A stretch of 64,000 bases of DNA from Antilocapra americana. Its lineage: Eukaryota > Chordata > Mammalia > Artiodactyla > Antilocapridae. Made by a program: the position numbers and the translations under genes. Every line of letters begins with the position of its first letter. Positions within the stretch are counted from its first letter, which is position 1. Below the pieces are notes generated by a model. That model was not told where the DNA came from and did not search any database. It was given only the letters and a program-made list of their open reading frames with translations. Where the stretch lies: NCBI GenBank assembly GCA_007570785.1, contig ML664175.1:13032284-13096283 (forward strand), given 5' to 3'. Shown here piece by piece: positions 10,875 through 22,137 of the stretch.

Positions 10875-11850
10875 GCAACAAAAATTCAGAAGCACCCAGG
10901 GAGTTCCAAAACTCTTATCTGTGTCCTGAACTATCAGGGATCAAATTACTTTTTACTCCAAAACTGTCACAGGGTTTAAAACCCCTGGAACTTGGAATCT
11001 CTATTTGGAGATTTTAGTAACCTACAAACCATACCAAAGGATAAATGCTAGATCCTAAGTCTTCCTAGCCCTGAGTTTGCTTGTACTGAGGATACAGAAA
11101 GAAGACATGGTCCCTGAAATTTGGGGAGGATGGGAGGAGCAAGTAACAGTCTGTGTAACAGAAAGGGGTATCACCCTCCAAAAGGAGGGTAGAGCCAACT
11201 TGGCAGACTTTGAGAATGGATTTATCTTAATGGACAGACAGGAAGCTAGTAATAATAATAATAAACATAAGCACATAATAGATGTTTCCTCAATAGCAGT
11301 ACAGGGTATTTCATCCTATTAACCACTCTTATGTAGCTGTGATACCAGCATACCAGAACATTTACATCAGAAGTATCAACTTCAAATTTAAAAAGCTATG
11401 AGAATAAATCTATCCAAGTTTTCATTAATTTGGACATCAATATGTTGGAATGTGTGGTGATTTGAATGTGAGCAAAGCAGATGCTACCCTTTGCTCGGCA
11501 AACTGCCTCTTCATTGATAATGCAAATTGTGGCTGCAAACATCATCTCTGGGGGGCATTTAAAGTGCTTAAGGGAACACGCTGCGCACTTCAGAAGCGTT
11601 CCTTTTATATGCAATTAGTCTGTTCATGACACATCATTCTTATCTATTCATTAAAGTAAGTCCCTGGCTTAGTTGGAGGCACTTCATGGATTTTCAGACT
11701 CTTGGAGATACAGAAGTCTCAGGAGCTGAAAGGTCATCCAGTTAATGACCCCCAGGGGTCACTCCTCTCTCTCCAACATCCATGCCTGGGCTACCATCAT
11801 CCTGTCCAGTGAGAAGCCACTCTTGACCTCCCCTAACTGACCTTGGAAAG
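10875..11850. other. unique sequence, no gene seen
   Basis: No recognised repeat except a short (TAA)n run at 11249-11264. The two antiparallel frames around 11055-11322 mirror each other and have no family resemblance. Confidence 0.5.
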
Positions 11851-11854
11851 CTCA

Positions 11855-11932
11855 TGAACTCTAGAGTCAGGAGGACCTGTATCAAATTCCAGCTTAATCC
11901 TTTACTAGTTATTCAAGCCTCAGTTTCCCCAG
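11855..11932 (-). repeat. MIR fragment
   Basis: Antisense MIR: 'tctagagtcaggaggacctg', 'caaattccagctt', 'cctcagtttcccc'. Only the central part survives. Confidence 0.65.
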
Positions 11933-11944
11933 GAAGACTGTGTG

Positions 11945-12200
11945 CACCATGGCTACCATGTAGCATGGTCTCAAAAATAGAAACAGTAGATTCATGATTA
12001 TCTCTGGGCTTGTAAAGGGCATTGATGACAAATGGACAAGAGATGTCTTTTGGGGGCGGTAGAAATGGTTTACAGTTAGATTGTGATGATGGTCACACAA
12101 TCTGTAATTTACTAGAAGTCAGTGAACTGCAGGCTCAAAACAGGTGAACTCCATGATCTGTAAATCACACCTCAATAAAGCTGCTAAATATACATATATA
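11945..12200 (+). mobile_element. old L1 (L1M) 3' end
   Basis: Sense 3' UTR of an old mammalian L1: 'agattgtgatgatggtcaca', 'caatctgtaatttactagaa', and the terminal 'aatcacacctcaataaagct' before an A/T-rich tail. Heavily diverged. Confidence 0.78.
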
Positions 12201-13470
12201 TGAAAATACACAGGAACTCTTTTAAAATTAAAAAACCCAAGGTGCTAAGCATAGTATATATGAAATAAAAGCTAACTTGGGGTGTTGTGGGAGAAAGTAT
12301 ATGTGGTTAAAAAGTAAAAAGAGTTTTATAAAAGCTGCTTTGTACTCTCAAGAAAATTATAGAAAAATTGTCTCTATAAAAGATAAAGATTATAAAAACT
12401 GAAAAAAAAATATAGTTCTACAACTTTAAAAGAAATCCATGAGACCAATGTGTTTAAGAATTCAGAATTTTTTGAATTTTAGAAAATTAATATGAGGCAT
12501 TTTCCATAAATTACATAACACCCCAACAGGGTATGCAGCAGCATCTCATAATTAAACACATTAATATTTCTTTAATGAAATGTATGAATATTTATACAAA
12601 GTAGGATAAATACAAAACTATAAATAGATTCATGTCAGTTCAGGCCTGGTTTCGCTGGCCAGGAAGTTTTCAACAAAACTTCAGCAAAATCTTGTTTAGT
12701 CAGACTCTCAGGATTTCTCGAATGGGGACCTGGGTTGTTTGTGGTTACTGTCATCACTCTGCACTCTTTCCTTCTTTTCCCATGTCTTATCCCAAGACTG
12801 TGACAGTCTCTACCTAGAGACACCCTGAAGTTGAAGACTAAGCTTGGGGTTAGATTGGAATATTTTGTACTGACACTACTGAGCTTAGATGAGAGTAAGA
12901 TACTGAAAGATTACAGGATAAAAATGGAAATTTTAAATGGAAAATACTGTTCAGGATAGAGAGGGGAGAGAAAGAAGGAAGCCAAATTGTTTTAACTAAG
13001 GATCAAGGGTGGAAATTATACCCTTAAAAACTAGCACACAAACATAGGAAACAGAGTAAGGAACAGGGCAAGTCTAATTCATTCGTAGGTTCTGTATCAT
13101 TTACTGAGCTTGTTTATTTCAGAACTACCTTGTAGAAGTTTATGAAGCCTTGCAAAGGATTTACACCTGTTCTTCTCTCCCTCTGATGTACTGAGCATGC
13201 AATCCCACCCTCCTGCCTCTGCAGAGGGACTCTGGGTCAGCAGAGATCCAGGATGTTACAACACCATGGCAGGGAGAGCCAGACTTTCCCCTCAGCCTGG
13301 TGACAATGTTGTGACAGCCCGCCATGGCTGGGCAGACCATACCCTATGACCCTGAGTTTCAGGGAAGCTCTTTTTTTTGGTTTTTAATTTTAAAAATATG
13401 ATAACACATTTATAGGCTTGGAAAATACAGAACAAATTTACATATAGTTCCACTATCTAATTATTAAAGA
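12201..13470. other. unassigned, AT-rich then unique
   Basis: 12200-12620 is very AT-rich and may be a decayed repeat I cannot name. 12630-13370 looks unique. Two antiparallel frames at 12632-12823 are mirror images without family resemblance. Confidence 0.45.
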
Positions 13471-13474
13471 TTTT

Positions 13475-13565
13475 TAGTTGGAGTTTCAATATCAAACTCT
13501 CAAAAATTAATAGAATGAACAGACAGGGAAATAGAAGGATACAATAGACCTATACAGCACTACAG
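13475..13565 (+). mobile_element. L1 ORF2 endonuclease fragment
   Basis: A short stretch reads like the L1 endonuclease region: 'agttggagtttcaatatcaa', then 'aattaatagaatgaacagac' and 'gaaatagaaggatacaatag'. It joins the BovB segment directly, with no L1 3' end, so it is probably the 5' part of an interrupted L1. Confidence 0.6.
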
Positions 13566-14482
13566 ACTAGTTCCAAATTGAGAAAGGAGTGTGTCAAGGC
13601 TATATATTGTCCTGCTGCTTATTAACTTATATGCAGAGTACATCATGAGAAATGCTGGGCTGGAGGAAGCACAAGCTGGAATCAAGATTGCCGGGAGAAA
13701 TATCAATAACCTCAGATATGCAGATGACACCACCCTTATGGCAGAAAGAAGAACTAAAGAGCCTCTTGATCAAAGTGAAAAAGTTTGAGGAGAGTGAAAA
13801 AGTTGGCTTAAAACTCAATATTCAGAAAACTAAGATCATGGCATCCGGTCCCATCACTTTATGGCAAACAGATGGGGAAACAGTGGCTGACTTTATTTTG
13901 GGGGGCTCCAAAATCACTGCAGATGGTGACTGCAGCCATGAAATTAAAAGATGCTTGCTCTTTGGAAGAAAAGTTATGACCAACCTAGATAGCATATTAA
14001 AAAGCAGAGACATTACTTTGCCAACAAAGGTCCATCTAGTCAAAGCTATGGTTTTTCCAGTAGTCATGTATGGATGTGAGAAAGAATAAGAAAGCTGAGC
14101 ACTTAATAATTGATGTTTTTGAATTATGGTGTTGGACAAGACTCTTAAATGTCCCTTGGACAGCAAGGCAATTAAACCAGTCCAACCTAAAGGAAATCAG
14201 TCCTGAATATTCATTGGAAGGTCTGATTCTGAAGCCAAAACTCCAATACTTTGGCCACCTGAGGCAAAGAACCGACTCATTGGAAAAGACCCAGATGCTG
14301 GGAAAGCCTGAAGGCAGGAGGAGAAGCGGACGGCAGAGGATGAGATGGTTGGAAGGCATCACCGACTCGATGGACATGAGTTTGAGCAAGCTCCAGGAGA
14401 TGGTGAAGGACAGGGAGGCCTGGCATGCTGCAGTCCATGGAGTTGCAAAGAGTCGGACACGACTGAGTGACTGAACTGAACA
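13566..14482 (+). mobile_element. BovB LINE, 3' half (RTE type)
   Basis: 5'-truncated BovB retrotransposon. The first frame (from about 13591) holds the reverse transcriptase catalytic YADD at 13717-13728. Two frameshifts then move the protein into a second frame (through about 14087) and a third (to 14474). The C-terminal region carries the diagnostic 'FELWCW', 'QYFGHL' and '[10 protein letters not shown]' words. The 3' end 'gagtcggacacgactgagtg' then 'actgaactgaac' is the segment from which Bov-tA and Bov-A2 SINE tails derive. The protein is broken and cannot retrotranspose. Confidence 0.95.
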
Positions 14483-14507
14483 GCACTATGAACCAATTGA
14501 ACATAAC

Positions 14508-14615
14508 AAGACTCCAAGCTCCTAAAGGGCAGGGACTCTATGAATCAATATTTTATTTCCAAGGCTTACCAAGTGTCTCAATAAACACATGCTGATTAAC
14601 TAAATGGATGAAAGA
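14508..14615 (+). repeat. L2 3' end
   Basis: Typical L2 3' end blocks: 'aagctcctaaagggcaggga', then 'gtctcaataaacacatgctg' and 'aatggatgaa'. Moderately diverged. Confidence 0.65.
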
Positions 14616-15589
14616 ACAAATCTAATGTCAAAAGTAGTTTGATAGTTGCCCGTTTTGCAAAGATGGCCGACCCTTGCTCTGGGATCAGTAGTTCATGGAA
14701 AGGATGCAAAACCCTGGGTTCTCCTCATACTATCCTACACGATACGTTCTAAGAACCTGCTTCTCCTGTGGAGATGGGAGCTGACTACCGGCATGAATGA
14801 AATAGTACACAGGCTTCGTAAGAAAAATGGACTGCAGCTTCTTCATATCTGACTCTCAACCAAAGAATCATTTTCTGCCGGCAAGACTAGAACAAAATCT
14901 ATGTTTTTATCTTCCCCTTTACATTGACCAAGTTCACCAAGTTACATGGCAAGGCGGCTCCCCATTTTCTACATGGGAGGGGCTTAGGGATGGAGGTGTG
15001 CAGGTTGTGTTGGAATTGAATTTCCACAGCAAACAATTTGTGCTTAGACCGTATTTTTATCTGGGCTTTTTTGGAGATACTGAGGAGATTCCCGAGAGTT
15101 TGGTAAGGCCTCCCCAGGCAACCCGTAGTCACCACTTTAGAGAAACTCCCTTCACAAGCCAGTAAGAATTCCATGAACCATTATTCAAAGTATCGGCTTT
15201 TTCCTTGGAGCTGTTTATCTTATCACCACGTCTCCCATAATACCCCACCCCAACAAAAGAAACCCCACAATTTCATCAACTTATAAAACCAGAGACTCTC
15301 ATATCAGACAAACCCTTTAAGATTAACAGCCCACCCATGTGCTTTTAATGCCCACTGTAACGTACCCTCCAGGCGCAGGAAACACTGCCACAACTTTGGG
15401 GCATCTCTGATATATGTCTGACGTTTTAAGCACATGCACACACTGTATTCACATGAATTCATATCCCTGTAACAACAGGTACTTACCTTGATTTCCCCTC
15501 TGATCCATGGTCGAGGAAACTGGGACACGGACATGCTGGGTGACTCACAGCCCAGAGCTGTTGAGTCAGAGTGAGATATAAACCTGGAG
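14616..15589. other. unique sequence, no gene seen
   Basis: No repeat recognised. Frames at 14646-15174 and 15304-15758 overlap on both strands without family resemblance. The sequence becomes richer in G+C towards 15500. Confidence 0.5.
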
Positions 15590-16030
15590 AAACTCCAAAG
15601 ACGGTGCTCTCCCCGAGCCCGAACCCCACAGGAGCCAAGGGACTGATGCCATCCGCTGCGAGAAAAGTCCTCCTGAGGATGAGTAGCCACGACCCTTGAC
15701 TTTCACCCACTGTGTCTCGCCTTGTCAGGCCTCGGGGCTTAGGACTAGAGACTCTCATGTGGCCAGGATCTCGGACAGGTGAAGATAGTTCTCAGGTCCA
15801 CCCCCTTCCTCGGGCCCACGGCCCCTTCAGGTGTTGCCCCAGCCGGGTGTCTGCTGTCAGTGCTCTTCTCTGCCTACAGGGAGAGCACGGGCACGGAGGG
15901 GAGGCGAGGGGAGAGAACCAGGAACACCTGTGGTCGATCATGCGGTGACTGTGAGAGCGCAGCGACAAACGGCTTTGTGTTTTGAGGCCTCTGCGTCGGA
16001 ACCGCGCGCCTGAGGAAGCTGCTATCCCTG
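15590..16030. promoter_or_regulatory. CpG-rich patch with splice-like sites
   Basis: CpG dinucleotides are visibly denser here than anywhere else in the window, for example around 15814-15845, 15890-15915 and 15935-16012. The patch also has a near-consensus 5' splice site ('gacag|gtgaag', GT at 15779) and, 100 bases later, a pyrimidine tract and 3' splice site ('tctgcctacag', AG at 15878-15879). It may be a small CpG island or the start of an unannotated transcript. No open frame with family resemblance is joined by this putative intron. Confidence 0.4.
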
Positions 16031-16162
16031 TTTCTCATTGTCTTCATGGGAGAGAAGCAGACATGGTGCACCCAGGAGGGACTGGGGCTGCGTCCTGCCC
16101 TCCCCGCCTGCCCCACAGAACAAGGGCCACAGATGCCTATTTTTGTAGCCTTTTAAAAAAGC

Positions 16163-16273
16163 TTTCCTCCGCACTTCCCTTCTTTCCTTCCCTCTTTCTC
16201 TCCCTCCCTCCCTTGTTTCTTTCTTCCTCCCTCTCTTCCTTCCCTCCCTTTTCCCCTCCTTCCTTCCTCCACA
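16163..16273. repeat. polypyrimidine (CCTT)n tract
   Basis: About 110 bases almost wholly C and T, built from 'ccttcc', 'ttcc' and 'ctcc' units. It could form triplex (H-DNA) and is likely to be length-variable. Confidence 0.9.
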
Positions 16274-16289
16274 CAGCTCAACATTACAA

Positions 16290-16440
16290 TTCTAGTGGAC
16301 TAAGAATCTAAAAGTCTGGGTTCAGAATCTGGCTTTGCAACTCACTGGTGGGGTGATCTTTGGTCATTCACTGCAGCTTCTTGGGCCTCAGTCTCCTCAC
16401 TTCTGCCAGGAGGATTACAATGACTCAGGACCCAGTGCTG
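16290..16440 (-). repeat. MIR SINE
   Basis: Antisense MIR core: 'aaaagtctgggttcagaatc', 'ggctttgcaactcactggtg', 'cttgggcctcagtctcctca', 'gaggattacaatgactca'. A possible second, sense MIR piece lies at about 16520-16600 but is too diverged to call. Confidence 0.75.
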
Positions 16441-16744
16441 ACATTTAAATGCACTCTGGAACCATAAACACTGTATACCATGAGGGCTGTTAATTGAATG
16501 ATTAGGGATTTACTGGTAGTAAGTACTGACTGCAGACCAAGGCTTATTTCCAAGGTTCTCCATACATCCTCATATGTTATCCCATATGGTATTAGGACCT
16601 GAAGGGATGTGGCTTGTGGCTTTCACCTACCATTTAATAGCAGCTGAAGAGAAGACAAGGCCGAGGACATTATTTTGGGTAGTTTTTAAAGATCTCCATT
16701 CATTGGGCTGTTGTTCTGGGACCTTCAACAGAAACACATGAGGA

Positions 16745-16925
16745 AAGTTCTTAAACATAAGCCATGATACACCCATTCAATAAGCTATCATGCAGCCAGA
16801 AAAAATGACAGGTGTCAGAAGAATATTTAATGACATGAAAAGATAGTCCCAATGTTTTTAAGTGAAATAAGCCAGTTACAAAATAGAATATAAATTATGA
16901 TCCTTTCATAAACAAATACTTTCAC
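16745..16925 (+). mobile_element. old L1 (L1M) 3' region
   Basis: Sense L1 3' region: 'ctatcatgcagccagaaaaa', 'gaatatttaatgacatgaaa', 'gtgaaataagccagttacaa', 'attatgatcctttcataaa'. Older and more diverged than the L1 that follows directly. Confidence 0.75.
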
Positions 16926-16927
16926 AA

Positions 16928-18476
16928 TTTGTATGGAAATACAAAAAACCTCGTATAGCCAAAGCAATCTTGAGAGAGAGGAATGGAACTGGAGGAATCA
17001 ACCTACCTGACTTTAGGCTATACTACAAATCCACAGTCATTACGACAGTATGGTACTGGCACAAAGACAGAAATATAGATCAATGGAACAGAATAGAAAG
17101 CCCAGAGATAAATCCACGCATCTATGGACACCTTATCTTTGACAAAGGAGGCAAGAATATACAATGGAGAAAAGACAATCTCTTTAACAAGTGGTGCTGG
17201 GAAAACTGGACAGCCACTTGTAAAAGAATGAAACTAGAACACTTTCTAACACCATACACAATAATAAACTCAAAATGGATCAAAGATCTAAGCATAAGAC
17301 CAGAAACTATAAAACTCCTAGAGGATAACATAGGCAAAACACTCTCCGACATAAACCAAAGCAGGATCCTCTATGACCCACCTCCCAGAATATCGGAAAT
17401 AAAAGCACGAATAAACAAATGGGACCTAATTAAAATTAAAAGCTTCTGCACAACAAAGGAAGCTATAAGCAAGGTGAAAAGACAGCCTTCAGAATGGGAG
17501 AAAATAATAGCCAATGAAGCAACGGACAAACAATTAATCTCAAAAATATACAAGCAACTCCTGCAGCTCCATGCTAGAAAAATAAACGACCCAATCAAAA
17601 AGTGGGCCAAAGAACTTAACAGACATTTCTCCAAAGAAGACATNNNNNNNNNNTCACTCATTATCAGAGAAATGCAAATCAAAACCACGATGAGGTACCA
17701 TTTACACCAGTCAGAATGGCTGCCATCCAAAAGTCTACAAGCAATAAATGCTGGAGAGGATGTGGAGAAAAGGAAACCCTCTTACACTGATGGTGGGAAT
17801 GCAAACTAGTACAGCCACTATGGAAAACAGTGTGGAGATTCCTTAAAAAACTGCAAATAGAACTGCCATATGACCCAGCAATCCCACTGCTGGGCATATA
17901 CACCGAGGAAACCAGAATTGAAAGAGACACGTGTACCCCAATGTTCATCGCTGCATTGTTTACAATAGCCAGGACATGGAAGCAACCTAGATGCCCATCA
18001 ACTGACGAATGGATAAGAAAGCTGTGGTACATATACACAATGGAATATTACTCAGCATTAAAAAAAAATTCATTTGAAGCAATTCTACTCAGATGGACGA
18101 AACTGGAGCCCATTATCCAGAGTGAAGTAAGCCAGAAGCAAAAACAACAATACAGTATATTAACGCATATATATGGAATTTAGAAAGACGGTAACGAGAA
18201 CCCAACATGCGAGACAGCAAAAGGAACGCAGATGTATAGAACAGACTCGTGGACTTTGTGGATGAGGGTAAGGGTGGGATGATATGGGAGAAGGGCATTG
18301 AAGCATGTTAATTGTCATGTGTCTAATCAATCGTCAGCCCAGGATTGATGCTCAGGGCTGGTACAGTGAGATTTCCTGGGGGGGAGGGAGGAGGGAGGGG
18401 GGTTCTGTAGGGGAAGCATATGTAAACCCATGGTGATATCATGACAATGTATGGCAAAAACAATAAAAAAAAAAAA
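16928..18476 (+). mobile_element. ruminant L1, ORF2 C-terminus and 3' end
   Basis: 5'-truncated young L1. A frame from 16970 to about 17640 encodes the ORF2 C-terminal region ('[15 protein letters not shown]', 'WCWENW', '[12 protein letters not shown]'). Past the gap another frame continues with '[14 protein letters not shown]' and '[10 protein letters not shown]' to about 18183. The 3' UTR ends with a G-rich run and 'atgtatggcaaaaacaataa' plus poly(A) at 18465-18476. The ten Ns replace 37 bases that are present in the neighbouring copy (18520-18556), so the true gap is probably about that size. Confidence 0.95.
17644..17653. other. assembly gap (10 N)
   Basis: Ten unknown bases inside the L1 ORF2 sequence. 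By comparison with the adjacent copy, about 37 bases should lie here, so the gap length is nominal. Confidence 0.98.
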
Positions 18477-19405
18477 GTGGGCCAAAGAACTTAACAGACA
18501 TTTCTCCAAAGAAGACATAAAAATGGCTAACAAACACATGAAAAGATGCTCAACATCACTCATTATCAGAGAAATGCAAATCAAAACCACGATGAGGTAC
18601 CACTTTACACCACTCAGAATGGCTGCAATCCAAAAATCTACAAGCAATAAATGCTGGAGAGGATGTGCAGAAAAGGGAACCCTCTTACACTGTTGGTGGG
18701 AATGCAAACTAGTACGGCCACTATGGAAAACAGTGTGGAGATTCCTTAAAAAACTGCAAATAGAACTGCCATATGACCCAGCAATCCCACTGCTGGGCAT
18801 ACACACCAAGGAAACCAGAATTGAAAGAGACACGTGTACCCCAATGTTCCTCGCCACATTGTTTACAATAGCCAGGACATGGACACAACCTAGATGCCCA
18901 TCAACTGACGAATGGATAAGAAAGCTGTGATACATATACACAATGGAATATTACTCAACATTAAAAAAAAATTCATTTGAAGCAGTTCTACTCAGGTGGA
19001 CAGAACTGGAGCCTATTATCCAGAGTGAAGTAAGCCAGAAGGAAAAACAACAATACAGTACACTAACGCATATATATGGAATTTAGAAAGATGGTAATGA
19101 GAACCCTGCATGCGAGACAGCAAAAGAAACGCAGATGTATAGAAGAGACTCGTGGACTCTGTGGAAGAGGGAAAGGGTGGGATGATATGGGAGAATGGCA
19201 TTGAAACATGTTAATTATCATATGTGAAATCAATCACCAGCCCAGGATTGATGCTCGGGGCTGGTGCAATGAGATTTCCCAGGGGGAGGGAGGAGGGAGG
19301 GGGGTTCTGGAGGGGGAGCATATGTAAACCCATGGCGGTTTCATGTCAATGTGTGGAAAAACCAACACAATAAAGTAAAGAAAATTTTAAAAAATAAAAA
19401 TAAAA
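18477..19405 (+). mobile_element. second ruminant L1 3' end, abutting
   Basis: Starts immediately after the poly(A) of the previous copy, at 'gtgggccaaagaacttaaca', and runs through the ORF2 C-terminus ('[14 protein letters not shown]') and 3' UTR to an A-rich tail near 19405. Scattered substitutions distinguish it from 17602-18476 throughout, so it is not a sequencing duplicate of the same molecule. It is broken by a stop after 'DEWIRKL'. Confidence 0.93.
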
Positions 19406-19664
19406 TAAACTACTCTAGAAACTTGAAAAAAAAATTGTACAGAGGGCCACAAAGACACAATGTTGAACGTCAACAACAAGGTGCATGGCCCACCTGAAAC
19501 ACATCTGCCATAAGAGTCTCATGTCAAGGAATAATTTGCTTCAAAGACTCATGAATTATCTTGATAATAAAGCTTCCTCCTTCCAGCAATGGAACTTTTA
19601 AATGGTGACAATTTAAGATAAATTTCCTGTATTTTTCTTTTACCCTGACTTTTTCTTTTAAGGA
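19406..19664. other. unique sequence, no gene seen
   Basis: AT-rich flank between the L1 tail and the next SINE; nothing recognised. Confidence 0.5.
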
Positions 19665-19854
19665 ATTTTTTTTTTGATGAGGATCATTTTTAAAGTCTTC
19701 ATTAAATTTGTTATAATATTGTTTCTGTTTTATGTTTTGGCCTTTTTGCTGTGAGCCATGAGGGATCTTAGCTCCCTGACCAGGGGTCGAAATCCACCCA
19801 CCACCCCTTGCACCAAAAGGTGAAGTCTTAACCACTGGACTGCTAGGGAAGTCC
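19665..19854 (-). mobile_element. CHR-type SINE
   Basis: Antisense copy: T-run, the tail block 'ttaaagtcttcattaaattt', 'gagggatcttagctccctga', 'gtcttaaccactggactgct' and 'agggaagtcc'. The long tail block recurs at 29271-29310, showing that both copies belong to one subfamily. Confidence 0.92.
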
Positions 19855-20397
19855 TCTATCCTGACTTCTTAACTGAACAGACTGACCTGCCTGTCATTTC
19901 CAATGATGTCTCAGGGCCCCACTATCTGCCATGAGGGTGATAGCTCTTTACCTACCTAATGCTTGGACGCCCTTCCTTCCTAGGCTCCAGATTTTTTTCT
20001 TTTGCTGCTATTGCCTCTGCCTTAAAAAGTGATCCTTATCACCTTCTAGTTGCAATAAAACCAGTGCTATAGGATTATCCAGTACAAACTCCCTCTTTAA
20101 GAAATAAGAAGCAAATTTGGAGAGGTGAAGAGAGGCTGTGATGATCAAGTCTCCTTGAGGTGTTTAATCGACGATGGATTGGGAGCTGAGTGAAGGAGCA
20201 TAATAGGAATTGCACGGTAAATAAAAATCAATACAAATCAGATGAAAGTCATCTGAAAGAATGGAAGCACGTGGTTTGAGTCCAGCTGCTATATGATACT
20301 TCTTTTCCAGAGACCCTCAGAAATCTTTTCTCTACACCTCTTGCATTATGAGGGCTGAGGGAGGTGGGAAACTTACCTCCAGGTAAGACAGGTCACC

Positions 20398-20466
20398 TAT
20401 ATGCACATACACACACACAGAGCATAATCCATGTGTGCACACAGAGATACACACCCACACACAGAT
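20398..20466. repeat. imperfect (CA)n
   Basis: Interrupted 'acacac' runs mixed with 'gtgtgcacac' and 'gagatacacac' words; a degenerate microsatellite. Confidence 0.75.
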
Positions 20467-22108
20467 CGGGGAGGAGACAGGTACCTATATGAGTTAGCTC
20501 AACGAAATAAGCCATTTAACTCCTGTTGGCTTAAACAGGTCTTGTTTTAAACGATGCACTTCGAGATAACTTGCGGGAGATCGGTGCACTGAATGTGTTA
20601 AAGGGCTTGAGAAATCTACATCCAGAGGGTAGTCAACTCCTTCCTCACATTTCCTGCCTATTCCAGCAGCAACAGCCTCAAATGCCTATTGAAGAAACCT
20701 GCCTTTTCTCTCCAATACCACAGAATGCGTGCCAGCCAAGGAACAAATACAAAAACTTTAACAGCATCTCAAGAGTGTTCCCCCTTTGCTCCTCACCAAC
20801 TACTGACAATCAATGTAAAAGTAATCCTAGTTTTTATTTGAAGCTATCTTGGCTTTTAAAAGAACCTTCCAAAAAATGATTGATGCGATGAATTAAACCC
20901 ATAGGTAACCCCTGAAATCTGCTTTGAATAGCAACAAATTCCTAACAATATCTTCAACGCCTGCAGCAACGAAATCTAATCTCTGAACTCCTAAAGGTCA
21001 AGATTTGCTGTCTGGTAGCACGGCTCAAGAGTAAATGCTCCCTAATGCTGCACTAGGCGATTGCTTTGCACTCCAGACAATGTCAATTTTGTCCAAGTAG
21101 CTGCAGATGTGTCTAGCATTAAGTCAGAATGGTGTCAAGGGCCCTTCTTGAACACCGGCTGCTTCTCAGAGAGACTGGTCCTAAAGCCCTAGTCTATTAC
21201 AGTCCATGCCCAAAAGGCAGACGTTTAAGGCTTAAAGGAGGATGGAGAATAAAGCTGCATTAGATTTTTTAATGTTTCTGAGTCAGGAGACCCAGGGGAA
21301 GAAATTCTCTGGTGATCCAAATGTCCTTCCCTCTCCCCTCCCATCACCAATGGTCCTCTGGATTTCCTGATTAAGGTGCTGCCGCAATATCTATGAAGTC
21401 CTACTCTTGAGCTGCTTTCCTGATAAACCATTCATCACCACTCTGGCCCATTCTAGCTATGGAAAAGCTATAATAGACTAATGCACCCATTACATTAAAA
21501 AATGTATACGTTACAGGAAGTAATGTGCTAAGGGAAGGCATGAGGTGGAGGTTAGAGGAGCGAGATGGAAGCAACCTCTGAAAAGAGTACTCAGAATAAT
21601 GAAGTCTGTAAATGAATCAGCCTCTCTATTCAGCCGTGCAAAGAAGACATGCCCCCACCACAACAAAACATGCTTCTTTAGCTTAAACCTTTTTTTTTTT
21701 AAAGCAGGAAACCATTACAGATGATTTGAAAACATTCTTAAACTAGAAGATATGGATGCTGTTATTTTAGTTTCTAAAATTGGTAGGGCTGAGTGTAAAC
21801 CAAGTAATAATTCTCATATTTTACCATGAAAACCCATTCATCCAACAGTCTGGGGTAATTAATCTTTTATTCCTTTCCTTCTGTGTTTTCATCATCCTCT
21901 GTCAGCCTTGAAATAAGCAAATGCTCAACTGGGACAGGCTGCCATGAGTTTCCATAGGCACGGTTTTCTGTGGAGGAAATAGTTTTTAAGGCAGGGAAAT
22001 GGGAATCTTGTTCCTTGTGTCAAACAAAAGACTATTTTCTTTGGTGGGGTGTCTCACATTCTCACTTGGTAGCAGCCATGACCCAGGAGGAAGGGACATG
22101 CCACAGAG

Positions 22109-22137
22109 TTTTCCAAACTTTCCAAACTTTCCAGAGT
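22109..22137 (-). promoter_or_regulatory. triple GGAAA (NFAT-like) repeat
   Basis: A 9-base unit, 'tttccaaac' on the + strand, occurs nearly three times in a row and is followed by 'tttccagag'. On the - strand this gives GGAAA cores 9 bases apart, the core recognised by NFAT-family factors. It may simply be a short tandem slip. Confidence 0.3.

Noticed and set aside
18327..18941. 204-codon - frame, the longest on that strand in the L1 area
   Set aside because: Antisense shadow of the L1 ORF2 C-terminus and 3' UTR; a very similar shadow appears at 17679-18038.
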